Assembly (NCBI RefSeq): GCF_019966595.1
Contig: NZ_JAINFJ010000002.1
Span: forward strand, 615,530-679,529
Direction of reading: 5' to 3'
Length of the DNA stretch: 64,000 nucleotides
From: Oricola indica
GTDB lineage: Bacteria > Pseudomonadota > Alphaproteobacteria > Rhizobiales > Rhizobiaceae
Position 1 is the stretch's first letter. Every line of letters begins with the position of its first letter. The translations under genes were made by a program, and so were the position numbers. The notes under the pieces were generated by a model. That model made no database searches. It was not told where the DNA came from and saw only the letters and a program-made list of their open reading frames with translations. Positions 47,415 to 56,498 of the stretch are shown here, in pieces.

Positions 47415-48413
47415 TCAGAAAATACCGCCGCGCGCGGAAATCTGGATACCGGCGGGGCCGAGAATGACGCCGAAAAGAACCGGCAGGAAGAAGAGGATCA
47501 TCGGCACGGTCAGCTTCGGCGGCAGCGCAGCGGCCTTCTTCTCGGCCTCGTTCATGCGCTGGTCGCGGCTTTCGGCGGCGAGAACGCGCAGCGCCTGGCC
47601 GACCGGCGTGCCGTAGCGCTCGGCCTGGACCAGCGCCTGTGCGACCGACTTGACGCTTTCCAGCTTGGTGCGGTTGGCGAGGTTCTCATAGGCCATCCTG
47701 CGCTCCTGCAGGTAGGACAGTTCCGCGCCGACAAGGACTAGTTCCTCGGCGAGCGGGATGGACTGGGTGCCGATTTCCTCCGAGACCTTACGGAAGGCTG
47801 CCTCGACGGACATGCCGGATTCGACGCAGATCAACATCAGGTCGATCGCGTCCGGCCATGCCTGTTTGATCGACGTCTTGCGTTTGCCGGCGACGTTGGA
47901 AATGTAGATGTTCGGCGAGTAGAAGCCGAGATAGCCGAACCCGATGCAGGCGAGGACACGGATCATGGTCGGCTGCTCGGAGAGCGCGCCGAGGCCGAAG
48001 ACATAAGCCAGCGCCACGACAAGAAAGACCAGCGGCAGCACGAGGCGGGCGAACAGGAAGACGTTGAGCGGCTGCTGGCCGCGATAGCCGGCAAGGCGAA
48101 GCTTGTCGATCGTCGCCTGGTCGGCGAGCGCCGTCTTGAGATCGAGCCTCTCGACGATTCTGCGAACGCCGCCTTCCTTCGCCTCCATGCGCAGCGAACC
48201 GCGGCTCTGCTGCTTTTCGGCGGCGAGGCGGGCGCGCTCGCGGGCGCGGATCTCGTCGCGCTCGGTGGCGACATGCTTCATGCGCGTCTTCAGTTCGTTG
48301 CCGCCGAGCAAGGGCGTCAGAACGGTGAACAGCGTCGCGAAGACGCTCACCGAAACGAGAATGGCGATGACGAATTGCGACGATGTCAGCAGGGCGACAA
48401 GATCTTCGGACAT
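47415..48413 (-). CDS. tadC: Tad pilus inner-membrane platform protein TadC (T2SS F-type)
   Basis: 332-aa GspF-like protein. There is an N-terminal helix (about 12-34), a cytoplasmic stretch rich in Arg/Lys, two helices around 120-165, then the conserved cytoplasmic domain DAIDLMLICVESGMSVEAAF and ALVQAERYGTPVGQALRVLA, and a C-terminal helix. It forms the pilus assembly platform with TadB. It is 6 bp downstream of tadB and last in the operon. Confidence 0.93.
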   Translation of the reverse strand: MSEDLVALLTSSQFVIAILVSVSVFATLFTVLTPLLGGNELKTRMKHVATERDEIRARERARLAAEKQQSRGSLRMEAKEGGVRRIVERLDLKTALADQATIDKLRLAGYRGQQPLNVFLFARLVLPLVFLVVALAYVFGLGALSEQPTMIRVLACIGFGYLGFYSPNIYISNVAGKRKTSIKQAWPDAIDLMLICVESGMSVEAAFRKVSEEIGTQSIPLAEELVLVGAELSYLQERRMAYENLANRTKLESVKSVAQALVQAERYGTPVGQALRVLAAESRDQRMNEAEKKAAALPPKLTVPMILFFLPVLFGVILGPAGIQISARGGIF

Positions 48414-48419
48414 GGCGCG

Positions 48420-49439
48420 TCAGACCTCGAAATTGATCATTTGCCGCATCACGAACACGCCGATCGACATCCAGACGGCGGAAACGCCGAGGATCAGGTA
48501 ACCGGTGTTGGTCGTGAAAAGCAGCGTTATGTATCCGGGGCTCGTCAGATAGACGAGCAGCGTGACGACGAAGGGCAATGACGCGATGATCGCGGCGGAC
48601 GCCTTGGCCTCCATGGACATGGCGGCCACCTTGGCCTTCATCTTCTTGCGGTCGCGCAGCACGCGCGAGAGGTTGCCCAGCGCCTCGGCGAGGTTGCCGC
48701 CCGCTTGCGCCTGGATCTGGATGACGATGGCGAAGAAGTTGGCCTCGGGGACCGGCATCGAGTTGTACATGCGCGCGCAGGCCTCCGGCGTCGACAGCCC
48801 GAGTTGCTGCGCCTCGATGATGCGGCGGAACTCGGACTTCACCGGTTCGCGCGCCTCGCTGGCGATCAGCCGCAGGCCGTCATTGAGCGGCAGGCCGGAC
48901 TTGATGGCGCGCACGATCACGTCGATGGCGTTCGGAAACTCCTCGAGGAACGACTTCATGCGGCGCTTGCGGATAAAGGAGACGGCCCAGCGCGGCAGGC
49001 CGAAGGCGGCGGCGAAGAAGACGCCGATAAGGTACAGGAACGGCACGCCGAACAGGAAAGCCATGGCCGTCACGACGAAGCCGGTGACCATCGAATAGAG
49101 ATAGAAGGTCCGCAAATCGACCTTCAGTCCGGCCTGCTGCAGCATCTTCTTGAGTGTCGGCCGCGCCGCGTCCTTGACACGGTCGCGGTTGCGCTCGTCG
49201 AGCTCGGCAAGCGAGTCGGCAATGTGTTTCTTTCGCTTCGCGCCTTCGTTCGCGCGGTCGTAGGCGGCGCGGCGCGCGGCGCTGTCGGTCGATTGCGTCT
49301 TGATCGACGACAGGCGTTTCGCCGTCTTCTGCTCATTCTCGATCGAGGTGAAGAACAGCGCATAAAGCACGCCGCCGACCCCGAGGCCGGCAAGCACGAT
49401 CATACCGATGACGCCTGCGGGCAGGCCGAAGATCATCAT
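48420..49439 (-). CDS. tadB: Tad pilus inner-membrane platform protein TadB (T2SS F-type)
   Basis: 339-aa GspF-like membrane protein with an N-terminal helix and three further helices. The conserved domain reads NAIDVIVRAIKSGLPLNDGLRLIA and contains PEANFFAIVIQIQAQAGGNL. The ATG at 49439 forms ATGATGA with the cpaF stop and has GGAGG 9 bp upstream; a longer frame to 49514 would lie inside cpaF. Confidence 0.93.
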   Translation of the reverse strand: MMIFGLPAGVIGMIVLAGLGVGGVLYALFFTSIENEQKTAKRLSSIKTQSTDSAARRAAYDRANEGAKRKKHIADSLAELDERNRDRVKDAARPTLKKMLQQAGLKVDLRTFYLYSMVTGFVVTAMAFLFGVPFLYLIGVFFAAAFGLPRWAVSFIRKRRMKSFLEEFPNAIDVIVRAIKSGLPLNDGLRLIASEAREPVKSEFRRIIEAQQLGLSTPEACARMYNSMPVPEANFFAIVIQIQAQAGGNLAEALGNLSRVLRDRKKMKAKVAAMSMEAKASAAIIASLPFVVTLLVYLTSPGYITLLFTTNTGYLILGVSAVWMSIGVFVMRQMINFEV

Positions 49440-50980
49440 GGCGCGGCGACCTCCATCGAGTCGAGCGCCGCGGCGAGCCGCTGTTCCTCGTTGAAGTAGC
49501 GCGCGCGGTCCCACATGGCCGGGCGGCCGACGCCGGTGGAGCGATGGGTACCGATGATGTTGCCGTTCGCGTCCTCGCCCTCCATGTCGTAGAGCATCAG
49601 ATCCTGGGTGATGATGACGTCACCCTCCATGCCGATCACCTCGGTGACATGGGTGATGCGGCGCGAGCCGTCGCGCAGGCGGGCCGCCTGGACGATGACG
49701 TCCACCGAGCCGACGATGATTTCGCGCACGGTCTTCTGCGGCAGGGTGAACCCGCCCATGGCGATCATCGATTCCATGCGGGAGAGACATTCGCGCGGGC
49801 TGTTGGAGTGGATCGTGCCCATCGAGCCGTCATGGCCGGTGTTCATCGCCTGCAGCAGGTCGAAGACCTCCGGTCCGCGCACCTCGCCGACGATGATGCG
49901 TTCAGGACGCATGCGCAGGCAGTTCTTGACCAGGTCGCGCATGGTGATCTGGCCCTCGCCCTCGAGGTTCGGCGGCCGGGTTTCCAGGCGCACGACATGC
50001 GGCTGCTGGAGCTGCAGCTCCGCGGAGTCCTCGCAGGTGATGATGCGCTCGTCGTGATCGATGTAGCGCGTCAGGCAGTTGAGAAGCGTCGTCTTGCCGG
50101 AGCCGGTACCGCCGGAAATGACGACGTTGCAGCGCACCCGTCCGATAATCTGCAGGAGCGTCGCGCCTTCCGGCGAGATCGATCCGTACTGGACGAGCTG
50201 ATCGAGGGTCAGCTTGTCCTTCTTGAACTTACGAATTGTCAGGGCGGTGCCGTCGATGGCGAGCGGAGGCGCGATCACGTTGACGCGGGAGCCGTCGGGA
50301 AGACGCGCGTCGCAGATCGGACTCGATTCATCGACACGGCGGCCGACCTGGCTGACGATGCGCTGGCAGATATTGAGAAGCTGCTGGTTGTCGCGGAAGC
50401 GGATATCGGATTCCTGGACCTTGCCGTTGACCTCGATATAGGTCTTGTCCGCGCCGTTGATCATGATGTCCGCGATGTCGTCTCGCGCCAGCAGCGGTTC
50501 GAGCGGCCCGTAGCCGAGCACGTCGTTGCAGATGTCCTCGAGCAGTTCCTCCTGCTCGGAGATCGACATCGCGAAGTTCTTGATCGCGATGATGTCGTTG
50601 ACGATATCGCGGATTTCCTCGCGCGCGGAATCGGCGTCGAGCTTGGCGAGCTGCGACAGGTCGATCGTCTCGATCAGCGCCGAGAAGACCTGCATCTTGG
50701 TGTCGTAATAGTCGTCGTTGCGCACCTTCTGGCGCGGCTTTGCCACCGGCAGATCACGCATCGGGGGAGGTGCCTGCACGTGTTTCGCCTCCGGCCGGCT
50801 TGCCGGCGCTGCGGCGGGCGCGGCCGTCTTGGTCTCGCTTGCGACCGGTGCAGGCGCGGCCTCCGACGCTGGCTTTTCGGCCGACGCCGGCGGCGTGACG
50901 GCGGTACGCTTGGGCGCGGAATTCGATCCGCCGCCGAAAGCGCCGCCAGAATGGCTACCCGTACCCTTTTTTCCGAACAT
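49436..50980 (-). CDS. cpaF: Tad pilus assembly/retraction ATPase CpaF (TadA)
   Basis: 514-aa VirB11/GspE-superfamily ATPase that powers Flp pilus assembly. An Ala/Pro-rich N-terminal extension (about 1-85) precedes the core. Walker A is [13 protein letters not shown], then the Asp box [12 protein letters not shown], Walker B-like [18 protein letters not shown] and His box [14 protein letters not shown]. Its stop overlaps tadB. Confidence 0.95.
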   Translation of the reverse strand: MFGKKGTGSHSGGAFGGGSNSAPKRTAVTPPASAEKPASEAAPAPVASETKTAAPAAAPASRPEAKHVQAPPPMRDLPVAKPRQKVRNDDYYDTKMQVFSALIETIDLSQLAKLDADSAREEIRDIVNDIIAIKNFAMSISEQEELLEDICNDVLGYGPLEPLLARDDIADIMINGADKTYIEVNGKVQESDIRFRDNQQLLNICQRIVSQVGRRVDESSPICDARLPDGSRVNVIAPPLAIDGTALTIRKFKKDKLTLDQLVQYGSISPEGATLLQIIGRVRCNVVISGGTGSGKTTLLNCLTRYIDHDERIITCEDSAELQLQQPHVVRLETRPPNLEGEGQITMRDLVKNCLRMRPERIIVGEVRGPEVFDLLQAMNTGHDGSMGTIHSNSPRECLSRMESMIAMGGFTLPQKTVREIIVGSVDVIVQAARLRDGSRRITHVTEVIGMEGDVIITQDLMLYDMEGEDANGNIIGTHRSTGVGRPAMWDRARYFNEEQRLAAALDSMEVAAP

Positions 50981-51013
50981 CGACTTGTCCTGTTACATCG
51001 CTTCAGCGAAGCG

Positions 51014-52294
51014 TCATTTCTTCTTCAGTCTCGTCAGCATGCCCTTCAAACCGCCTTTCGGCTTTTCCTTTACGACCCCGCGCCCGGTCACCAGTTGCGC
51101 GATCGTCGAGAGACTGGAAACGATCGGGTTCGCCGCGTCGGTTTCCGCCAGCATGCGTCCATTGTTGGACGCCGTGCCGAAGAGTTGCGCGTCGAAGGGA
51201 ATAATGGCGACCGGCTCGAGTTCGAGCGGGTCGGCGAAATCCGACGGTGCGATTTCCGGCCGTTTGGGCATGCCGACCTGGTTGAGAACCAGCCGGGGCG
51301 CGAAATCATTCGGCCGCAGCTTGCGCAGCGTATCGATGATGTTTTTCGCATTGCGCAGATTGGCGAGTTCCGGCGAGGCGACGATGACGACTTCGTCGGC
51401 CTGTTCGAGCGTGCGGCGCGTCCAGCCGTTCCAGACATGGGGAACGTCGAGCACGACATAGGGCGCGGTGCGCTGCGCCACGTCGACGAGCTGGCTGAAG
51501 GCGTCGGGATCGAAATCATAGACCTTGTCGAGCATCGACGGCGCCGCGAGCAGAGAGAGATGCTCGGCGCAGCTTGCCAGCAGGCGGTCGAGATAGACCT
51601 CGTCGATCCGGTCGGAGGAAAACACGGCCTCGGCAATGCCCTGCGCCGGATCCTGGTCGAAATTTATGTTCGCCGTTCCGAAGGGAAGGTCCATGTCGGC
51701 GATGACCACCTCGGCCTGGAACAGGGTCGACATGGCCCAGGAGACATTGTGCGCGATGGTCGACGAGCCGACACCACCCTTGGCGCCGACAAAGGCGACG
51801 GAACGGCCGAGCGGCTCCGCATCGGGATCGACGAACAGAGACGATACGACGCCCATCAGATCGGCGATCGTCACCGGCGCGACGATATATTCGGAAATGC
51901 CGTTGCGGATCAGTTCGCGATAGAGCGTGACGTCGTTCTGGTGTCCGACGATAACGACCTTGGAGTTGGGGTCGCAGACCTCGGCCAGATCGTTCAGGTT
52001 GTGGAACAGCTCATCCGGGCTGGATGTCGTCTCCAGGATGATCAGGTTCGGCGTCGGCGCGCTCTGGAAGAATTCGACCGCCGCCGGAATGCCGCCCATA
52101 TAGACGCGGGTCTGCGCCTTCGCCAGGCGGCGATCCTCGCCCATCCGATTGATCGGAGCGGCCACGCCCTCCGTCTCGCAGAACGCCTGGATCGAAATGC
52201 GCGGGACAGGCCGAACATCGTTCAGCGCCGAAATATCGCCCGTATCCGCCGTCGGCTGGTTCGTCAGGTCTTCCTTGTAGGCAACGTCTGACAT
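51014..52294 (-). CDS. cpaE: Tad pilus localisation ATPase CpaE (TadZ)
   Basis: 426-aa protein. A pseudo-receiver domain (about 65-165) has NLIILET and KVVIVGHQNDVTLYRELI. A MinD/ParA-type ATPase domain follows, with the deviant P-loop FVGAKGGVGSSTIAHN: the first (signature) Lys is present, but the usual GKT/S is Gly-Ser-Ser, as in other alphaproteobacterial CpaE proteins as I recall. It positions the pilus machinery at the pole. ATG 52294 is used; an in-frame GTG at 52309 is possible. Confidence 0.92.
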   Translation of the reverse strand: MSDVAYKEDLTNQPTADTGDISALNDVRPVPRISIQAFCETEGVAAPINRMGEDRRLAKAQTRVYMGGIPAAVEFFQSAPTPNLIILETTSSPDELFHNLNDLAEVCDPNSKVVIVGHQNDVTLYRELIRNGISEYIVAPVTIADLMGVVSSLFVDPDAEPLGRSVAFVGAKGGVGSSTIAHNVSWAMSTLFQAEVVIADMDLPFGTANINFDQDPAQGIAEAVFSSDRIDEVYLDRLLASCAEHLSLLAAPSMLDKVYDFDPDAFSQLVDVAQRTAPYVVLDVPHVWNGWTRRTLEQADEVVIVASPELANLRNAKNIIDTLRKLRPNDFAPRLVLNQVGMPKRPEIAPSDFADPLELEPVAIIPFDAQLFGTASNNGRMLAETDAANPIVSSLSTIAQLVTGRGVVKEKPKGGLKGMLTRLKKK

Positions 52295-52309
52295 GCTCGT
52301 CTTTCCCAC

Positions 52310-52984
52310 TTAGTAGTTGACCTCGGAACGCGTACCGCCCGGTCCGCGCTGATAGTCCTCGATCACGGCGCCGCGCTGCGTGGCGTCGATCGGGCTCATC
52401 TGGCGCGGCCCCATGAGGTCGCCGGGATTGGCTACGATCGCGGCAAGGTTCTGCTGGGTGGAGCAGCCATAGTCCGCATAATTGGTGTTTTCGACGGTCT
52501 TCGTCAGATCGTCGGACCAGTCGCCGCAGGGCGTGGTCGAGGCCGTCACGCCGGTATAGGACAGCCGGACGGCCGCGGCGGATCCATGGGCGCTCGCATC
52601 ATAGTTTTGCAGGACGACGCGGCCACGCGCGGCGCCGCCATCATAGAGCGCCTGCAGGATCTCGTCCTTGACCCGCTTGACCGCATATTCGTTCGGCGAG
52701 CCGGACGGCATCATCACGACGATCGCTCCGGTGCCCGCCGCCGCAAAATTCGCCGCAAAGGCGCGGATGTTGCTCCTGACCGGAACACCGATCGTGTGCG
52801 CGCCCGACGCGATCGGAACATCGAGGGTCTGTTCCGTCTCGCTGAGCACGATCGGGTGCCGCGTGCGGTAATCCGAGGGAACGGAGCCCACCGCGATCGG
52901 ATCGCGCCCGAGCGATCCACAGCCGGAGATGGCGGCCGCGACGATCAGCAGTCCGGCGGAATTGACAAAGGTTTTCAAACGCAT
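52310..52984 (-). CDS. cpaD: Tad pilus assembly lipoprotein CpaD
   Basis: 224-aa outer-membrane-associated lipoprotein (signal plus lipobox AAISGCGS). The PF09476-type body has YRTRHPIVLSETEQTLDVPI and the conserved C-terminal cysteine pair region PCGDW ... YADYGCSTQQNLAAIVANP. It works with the CpaC secretin. It lies 11 bp from cpaC and 15 bp from cpaE. Confidence 0.92.
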   Translation of the reverse strand: MRLKTFVNSAGLLIVAAAISGCGSLGRDPIAVGSVPSDYRTRHPIVLSETEQTLDVPIASGAHTIGVPVRSNIRAFAANFAAAGTGAIVVMMPSGSPNEYAVKRVKDEILQALYDGGAARGRVVLQNYDASAHGSAAAVRLSYTGVTASTTPCGDWSDDLTKTVENTNYADYGCSTQQNLAAIVANPGDLMGPRQMSPIDATQRGAVIEDYQRGPGGTRSEVNY

Positions 52985-52995
52985 CGCACCCGCTC

Positions 52996-54534
52996 CTATT
53001 TGTAGATGAACCCGACGGCGCCGTAGTACCTGCCATCGGGAAGGTCCTTCTGCACCGTGCCGTAGATGCGGTTCACGCGGCCGAGGAGATTGCCGGTGCG
53101 ATCGCTGGCGGGCTGGAAATTGTCGGTCGGTGCCGCCAGCTTGTTCGGCGCGGTCGGGCGCACGAGATAGGGCGTTACCATGATGACGAGTTCGGACTCG
53201 TTTCGTACGTAGTCGCGGCTGCGGAACAGCGTGCCGAGAACCGGCACCTTGGACAGGCCGGGAAAGCCGCTGACCACCTGGCGGACATCGTCGCGGATCA
53301 GGCCCGCGATCATCATCGCGCCACCGGAGGGCAGCTCGACCGTGGTGTCGGCGAGACGCTTGCGGATGGACAGCACATTGCTCGCCTGATCCTGGCCGCC
53401 GACAGAAAGCGGCACCGATCCTTCGGTCGTCGGTTCGGAAACCGACGTGCGGATCTTCAGGCTGATGCGGCCGGGTGCGAGCACGACAGGGGTGAACTCG
53501 AGCCCGATGCCGTAATCCAGGGTCTGGATGTCGTAGGATGCGCCACCACCGTCGGAAGGCGACGAACCCTTGATCACGTTGTATTCGCCGCCGACGCGGA
53601 ACACCGCCTTCTCGCCGGAAACGGCGGTCAGGCTTGGCGTCGCCAGGGTCTTCATGACGCCGGCTTCCTCCATCGCGCGGAAATAGGCGTCGAGCTGCAT
53701 GCCGGCGATCGAGCCGCCGATATCGAAGCCCGAATTGGTCAGCGGCTTGCCGAGCGCGCCGGCCACGCCCTCGGAGATGCCCGAGAAGGTGATGCCGTGA
53801 TCGCCGGTACGGCTGGCGATCAGGTTGACGCCGAGCTGCTTCATGACGCTGCGCTGGACCTCGGCGACGGTCACTTTCAGCGTGACCTGGTCTCCGCCGA
53901 CGATGTCGAGCAGATTGACGATCTCGCTGCGGCCCCTGCCGAAGAAGAAGAAGCTGAAACTGTTGCCGGTGGCGTCGCCGCCCTTGACGAAGATCTCGGC
54001 CAGCTGGCTCGCCTTGGCGGAGTCCTGCGGCGTCTGGACCGTGCCGGTCAGGACGATGTTGTCGTTGATGATCTCGGTCTTGATGTCGGAATCGGGAATG
54101 AACCGCTCGAGGTAGCGGTCCAGCCCGGCCACGTCGCGCTCGATCCGCAGATCGAGACTGACGACCTGCTTGCCCGCCTTGTCGAAGATGAAGATGTTGG
54201 TCTCGCCGACCTTCTTGCCGAACAGATAGATGCGGCGCGCCGTGCGGCTGACCGCGTCGGCGACCTCGGGATTGGCGACCAGGATGTCGTGGGCATCAAC
54301 CGGCAGGTCGAGAACGATCGACTTGTTCAGACCGAGCGACACGCGTTCGCTGCCGGTCGAATTGCGCTGCACCTTGATGATGTTGCTCGACTGGGCAACG
54401 GCGACAGAGGGCGTCGCGCCGACAATAGCTGCGAACGCAGCCGCGGAGATCGCGGCAAGAAATACGCGCTTCAACGTCATGACCGGAAAGCTCCGTTTGG
54501 AATATGCGGCCGTGCGAAAGTTCTGGACGTTCAT
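52996..54534 (-). CDS. cpaC: Tad pilus outer-membrane secretin CpaC (RcpA)
   Basis: 512-aa secretin. After the signal sequence come a pilus-specific N-domain (SIVLDLPVDAHDILVANPEVADAV), a BON-like region (TEIINDNIVLTGTVQTPQDSAKA), and the secretin core with VGGEYNVIKGSSPSDGG and LPSGGAMMIAGLIRDDVRQV. It forms the pilus exit channel. The ATG at 54534 overlaps the cpaB stop (ATGA); ATG 54480 (MTLKRVFLAA) would give a more ordinary signal peptide and cannot be excluded. Confidence 0.93.
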   Translation of the reverse strand: MNVQNFRTAAYSKRSFPVMTLKRVFLAAISAAAFAAIVGATPSVAVAQSSNIIKVQRNSTGSERVSLGLNKSIVLDLPVDAHDILVANPEVADAVSRTARRIYLFGKKVGETNIFIFDKAGKQVVSLDLRIERDVAGLDRYLERFIPDSDIKTEIINDNIVLTGTVQTPQDSAKASQLAEIFVKGGDATGNSFSFFFFGRGRSEIVNLLDIVGGDQVTLKVTVAEVQRSVMKQLGVNLIASRTGDHGITFSGISEGVAGALGKPLTNSGFDIGGSIAGMQLDAYFRAMEEAGVMKTLATPSLTAVSGEKAVFRVGGEYNVIKGSSPSDGGGASYDIQTLDYGIGLEFTPVVLAPGRISLKIRTSVSEPTTEGSVPLSVGGQDQASNVLSIRKRLADTTVELPSGGAMMIAGLIRDDVRQVVSGFPGLSKVPVLGTLFRSRDYVRNESELVIMVTPYLVRPTAPNKLAAPTDNFQPASDRTGNLLGRVNRIYGTVQKDLPDGRYYGAVGFIYK

Positions 54535-55331
54535 CGTGTTTGAACCTCGCTGCGCCGGCCGGATTTGATGACGGTGACGGACCCGCCGGACGAGCCTCCC
54601 GTCAGAAGATGCTCCGCGCCGTCGTTTTGCTCGTCGGGATCGACGTCCCGCACCGAGCGCAGGGACAGTGTCAGGCGGTCGGCCATCTGCTGCGCGACGG
54701 TGATGATTTCCGCCTGGCGCGGCGTGAGCTGCAAGGTCGCGGTCTGGCCAACCTGGACGAGGCGGCCCTCCTCGTCCTCGCGGATCGTCTGGTCGATCGC
54801 CAGCACGCGGATGTTCTCGAGGATCGTCTCGGTGACGAAGCCGCCGGCGCGCTCCGGAGGACGCCGCGTCATGATCACGTCGACATAATCGTCGGGCAGG
54901 ATGAAACCGCCGGCCGAGGTGTCCGCCGCGATCATCGTCGCGACCGCGCGCTTGCCGGAGGGCAGGATCGAAGACATGAAACTCTGGTCCGGACCGAGAA
55001 GCTTGATCGGGCGGATCGGCTCTCCGACGGCAACCGTCGAACGGACAACGGATCCACGCAATTCCTCGATCGCGTCAGGACGCGCCGAACGGGTTATGTA
55101 ATCGGGCGAAAGGGAATTGACCGGCCAGTCCTGCCAGCGCAACTGTCCGTCGATGGCGGTGCCGGTGTTCAGATTCTCGGTGGCGACGAGCACTTCATCG
55201 AGTTCGATGGCCGGGCGGACTTCCGCCGTTTGCGGACCGGAGGGGGGCTGGGCGACCATGTTCATGGCGAGGTAACCTGCGGCACCCGCGGCCAGAATGG
55301 CTACGCCAAGTATGATGATACGCTTCGACAT
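54531..55331 (-). CDS. cpaB: Flp pilus assembly protein CpaB (RcpC)
   Basis: 266-aa periplasmic protein. The signal/anchor helix is MSKRIIILGVAILAAGAAGY, followed by an SAF/antifreeze-like domain (EVLVATENLNTGTAI, then PSGKRAVATMIAADTSAGGFI) and the RcpC-type PDDYVDVIMTRR. It modulates secretin assembly. It begins the cpaB-to-tadC transcript; the 133-bp gap before it has a TTAGGGTTAA element. Confidence 0.9.
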   Translation of the reverse strand: MSKRIIILGVAILAAGAAGYLAMNMVAQPPSGPQTAEVRPAIELDEVLVATENLNTGTAIDGQLRWQDWPVNSLSPDYITRSARPDAIEELRGSVVRSTVAVGEPIRPIKLLGPDQSFMSSILPSGKRAVATMIAADTSAGGFILPDDYVDVIMTRRPPERAGGFVTETILENIRVLAIDQTIREDEEGRLVQVGQTATLQLTPRQAEIITVAQQMADRLTLSLRSVRDVDPDEQNDGAEHLLTGGSSGGSVTVIKSGRRSEVQTR

Positions 55332-55398
55332 GATGACACCCACTTTCCGGATGGAGTCCGAACCTCGTGGGGGTCATGTTTCCGCGTCAAAGGTGTAA

Positions 55399-55408
55399 TT
55401 AGGGTTAA
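55399..55408. promoter_or_regulatory. TTAGGGTTAA element upstream of cpaB
   Basis: The identical 10-mer also lies upstream of tadD (44507-44516), and a related GAAGGGTTAA lies upstream of pilA (56417-56426). TTAACC is the CtrA-type half site when read on the other strand. It is 68 bp before the cpaB start, within AT-rich promoter-like DNA. Confidence 0.4.
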
Positions 55409-55464
55409 TGAGCCCGTAATTTTCATGCTTAATAAAGTTTGAATAAAAACGCCGCCGGGCGTTT

Positions 55465-55983
55465 TCAGGCCGCCATCCGATCGAAAACCCACATCATGGC
55501 CGGGGAGTCGGGAAAGGCGAGCAGCCCGCCGATCGCAAGGGCAACACCGTAGGGAATATCCTTCTCGTCGATCATGCGGCGCAGGATCGGAACCTCGCCG
55601 GCATAAATGGCGAGCGTCGACTTGCGGAAGAAGACGAGAAACAGCGTGAAGACGCCGCCGGCGACAGTCGCCAGCAGGAGATAATCGAGCAGAGCGGGGC
55701 CAAACCCCATCCACAGGGCCGTCGAGGCGAGCAGTTTCGCATCGCCACCCCCCATGGTCCCGGTCGCGAACAGAGCGAAGGTTACCGCCAGCACCAGTCC
55801 GAAAGCGGCGAAGTGCATGCCGAATTCCGCCCAGGACAGGCCGATGAAGGGCGCCACCAGAAGAAACGATCCGATCAGCACGGCCGAAATCCGGTTGCCG
55901 ATCGTCATGGTGAACACGTCAGACAGGGCCGCGAAAATCATCGCGAAGGGAAACACGACCATGATAACGGCAGCAACCATCAC
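55465..55983 (-). CDS. cpaA: Prepilin peptidase CpaA (TadV, type IV A24)
   Basis: 172-aa membrane aspartyl peptidase with about six helices that cleaves the Flp prepilin leader. The first catalytic Asp is in FAALSDVFTMTIGNR, and the second in GTMGGGDAKLLAS (the GxGD-type motif). It lacks the methylase domain, as usual for Tad systems. A terminator stands between pilA and cpaA, so cpaA may have its own promoter or rely on readthrough. Confidence 0.93.
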   Translation of the reverse strand: MMVAAVIMVVFPFAMIFAALSDVFTMTIGNRISAVLIGSFLLVAPFIGLSWAEFGMHFAAFGLVLAVTFALFATGTMGGGDAKLLASTALWMGFGPALLDYLLLATVAGGVFTLFLVFFRKSTLAIYAGEVPILRRMIDEKDIPYGVALAIGGLLAFPDSPAMMWVFDRMAA

Positions 55984-56065
55984 TCAACTCCAATATGCCT
56001 TGCCTTCAAGGCTAGGCCCGATGCCCTTAAAATTCCCATAATCGGGCCGGAGCCCGCGATTGCAA

Positions 56066-56096
56066 AAAGGGCCCGTCTCAGCGAGACGGGCCCTTT
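56066..56096 (-). terminator. Terminator after pilA
   Basis: A perfect 14-bp stem (AAAGGGCCCGTCTC / GAGACGGGCCCTTT) with a 3-nt loop, ending in TTTTTGC in the minus direction. It lies 44 bp after the pilin stop. It would let pilin mRNA accumulate far above the assembly genes. Confidence 0.88.
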
Positions 56097-56139
56097 GATC
56101 TTCAAGGTTCTCGCAAGCCGCCGAAAGGCGGCGCGGCAA

Positions 56140-56304
56140 TTAGGCGGTCGAGCCGACCTTGGTGCCGATAGCGTTGAACTTGGCGTTCAGGTTCGAGCCG
56201 AGCGTCGTCGCGCCGGTGATGATGGCAACGGCGATCAGCGCAGCGATCAGGCCGTACTCGATAGCGGTCGCGCCGGATTCGTCTTTCATGAAACGTGCAA
56301 ACAT
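56140..56304 (-). CDS. pilA: Flp family type IVb pilin
   Basis: 54-aa pilin. It begins MFARFMKDESGATAIEYGLI: a short leader, the cleavage Gly in DESG, then the class IVb signature ATAIEYGLIAALI with Glu at +5, followed by a hydrophobic helix and a short tail ending KVGSTA. The ATG at 56304 has a GGAG site. It is the structural subunit of the Tad pilus and is followed by a strong terminator. Confidence 0.95.
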   Translation of the reverse strand: MFARFMKDESGATAIEYGLIAALIAVAIITGATTLGSNLNAKFNAIGTKVGSTA

Positions 56305-56416
56305 GATGAGCTCCTATTCTCTTTCACAGCATCCCGTCGACACTTCAACTGGCGTCGATCGGTTGAGGCGAAACTACACAGGGCCTGTTGCCACCTGCTT
56401 AAGGAACAAAGTTGCC

Positions 56417-56426
56417 GAAGGGTTAA
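56417..56426. promoter_or_regulatory. GAAGGGTTAA element upstream of pilA
   Basis: It shares AGGGTTAA with the elements before tadD and cpaB and lies about 113 bp upstream of the pilin start, in the gap after the GGDEF-EAL gene. By itself it is weak. Confidence 0.3.
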
Positions 56427-56498
56427 CGCGCCGAAACCGGTTTCATGGTGAAGAAACGGTGACCATACGGCATGGAATTGGCGCGATCGCGAAACGCG

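Noticed and set aside
49544..52291. A 915-codon open frame on the plus strand opposite cpaF and cpaE
   Set aside because: It is antisense to well-supported Tad genes. Its composition (Asp/Arg/His/Val-rich, no domains) is that of a high-GC codon-complement shadow.
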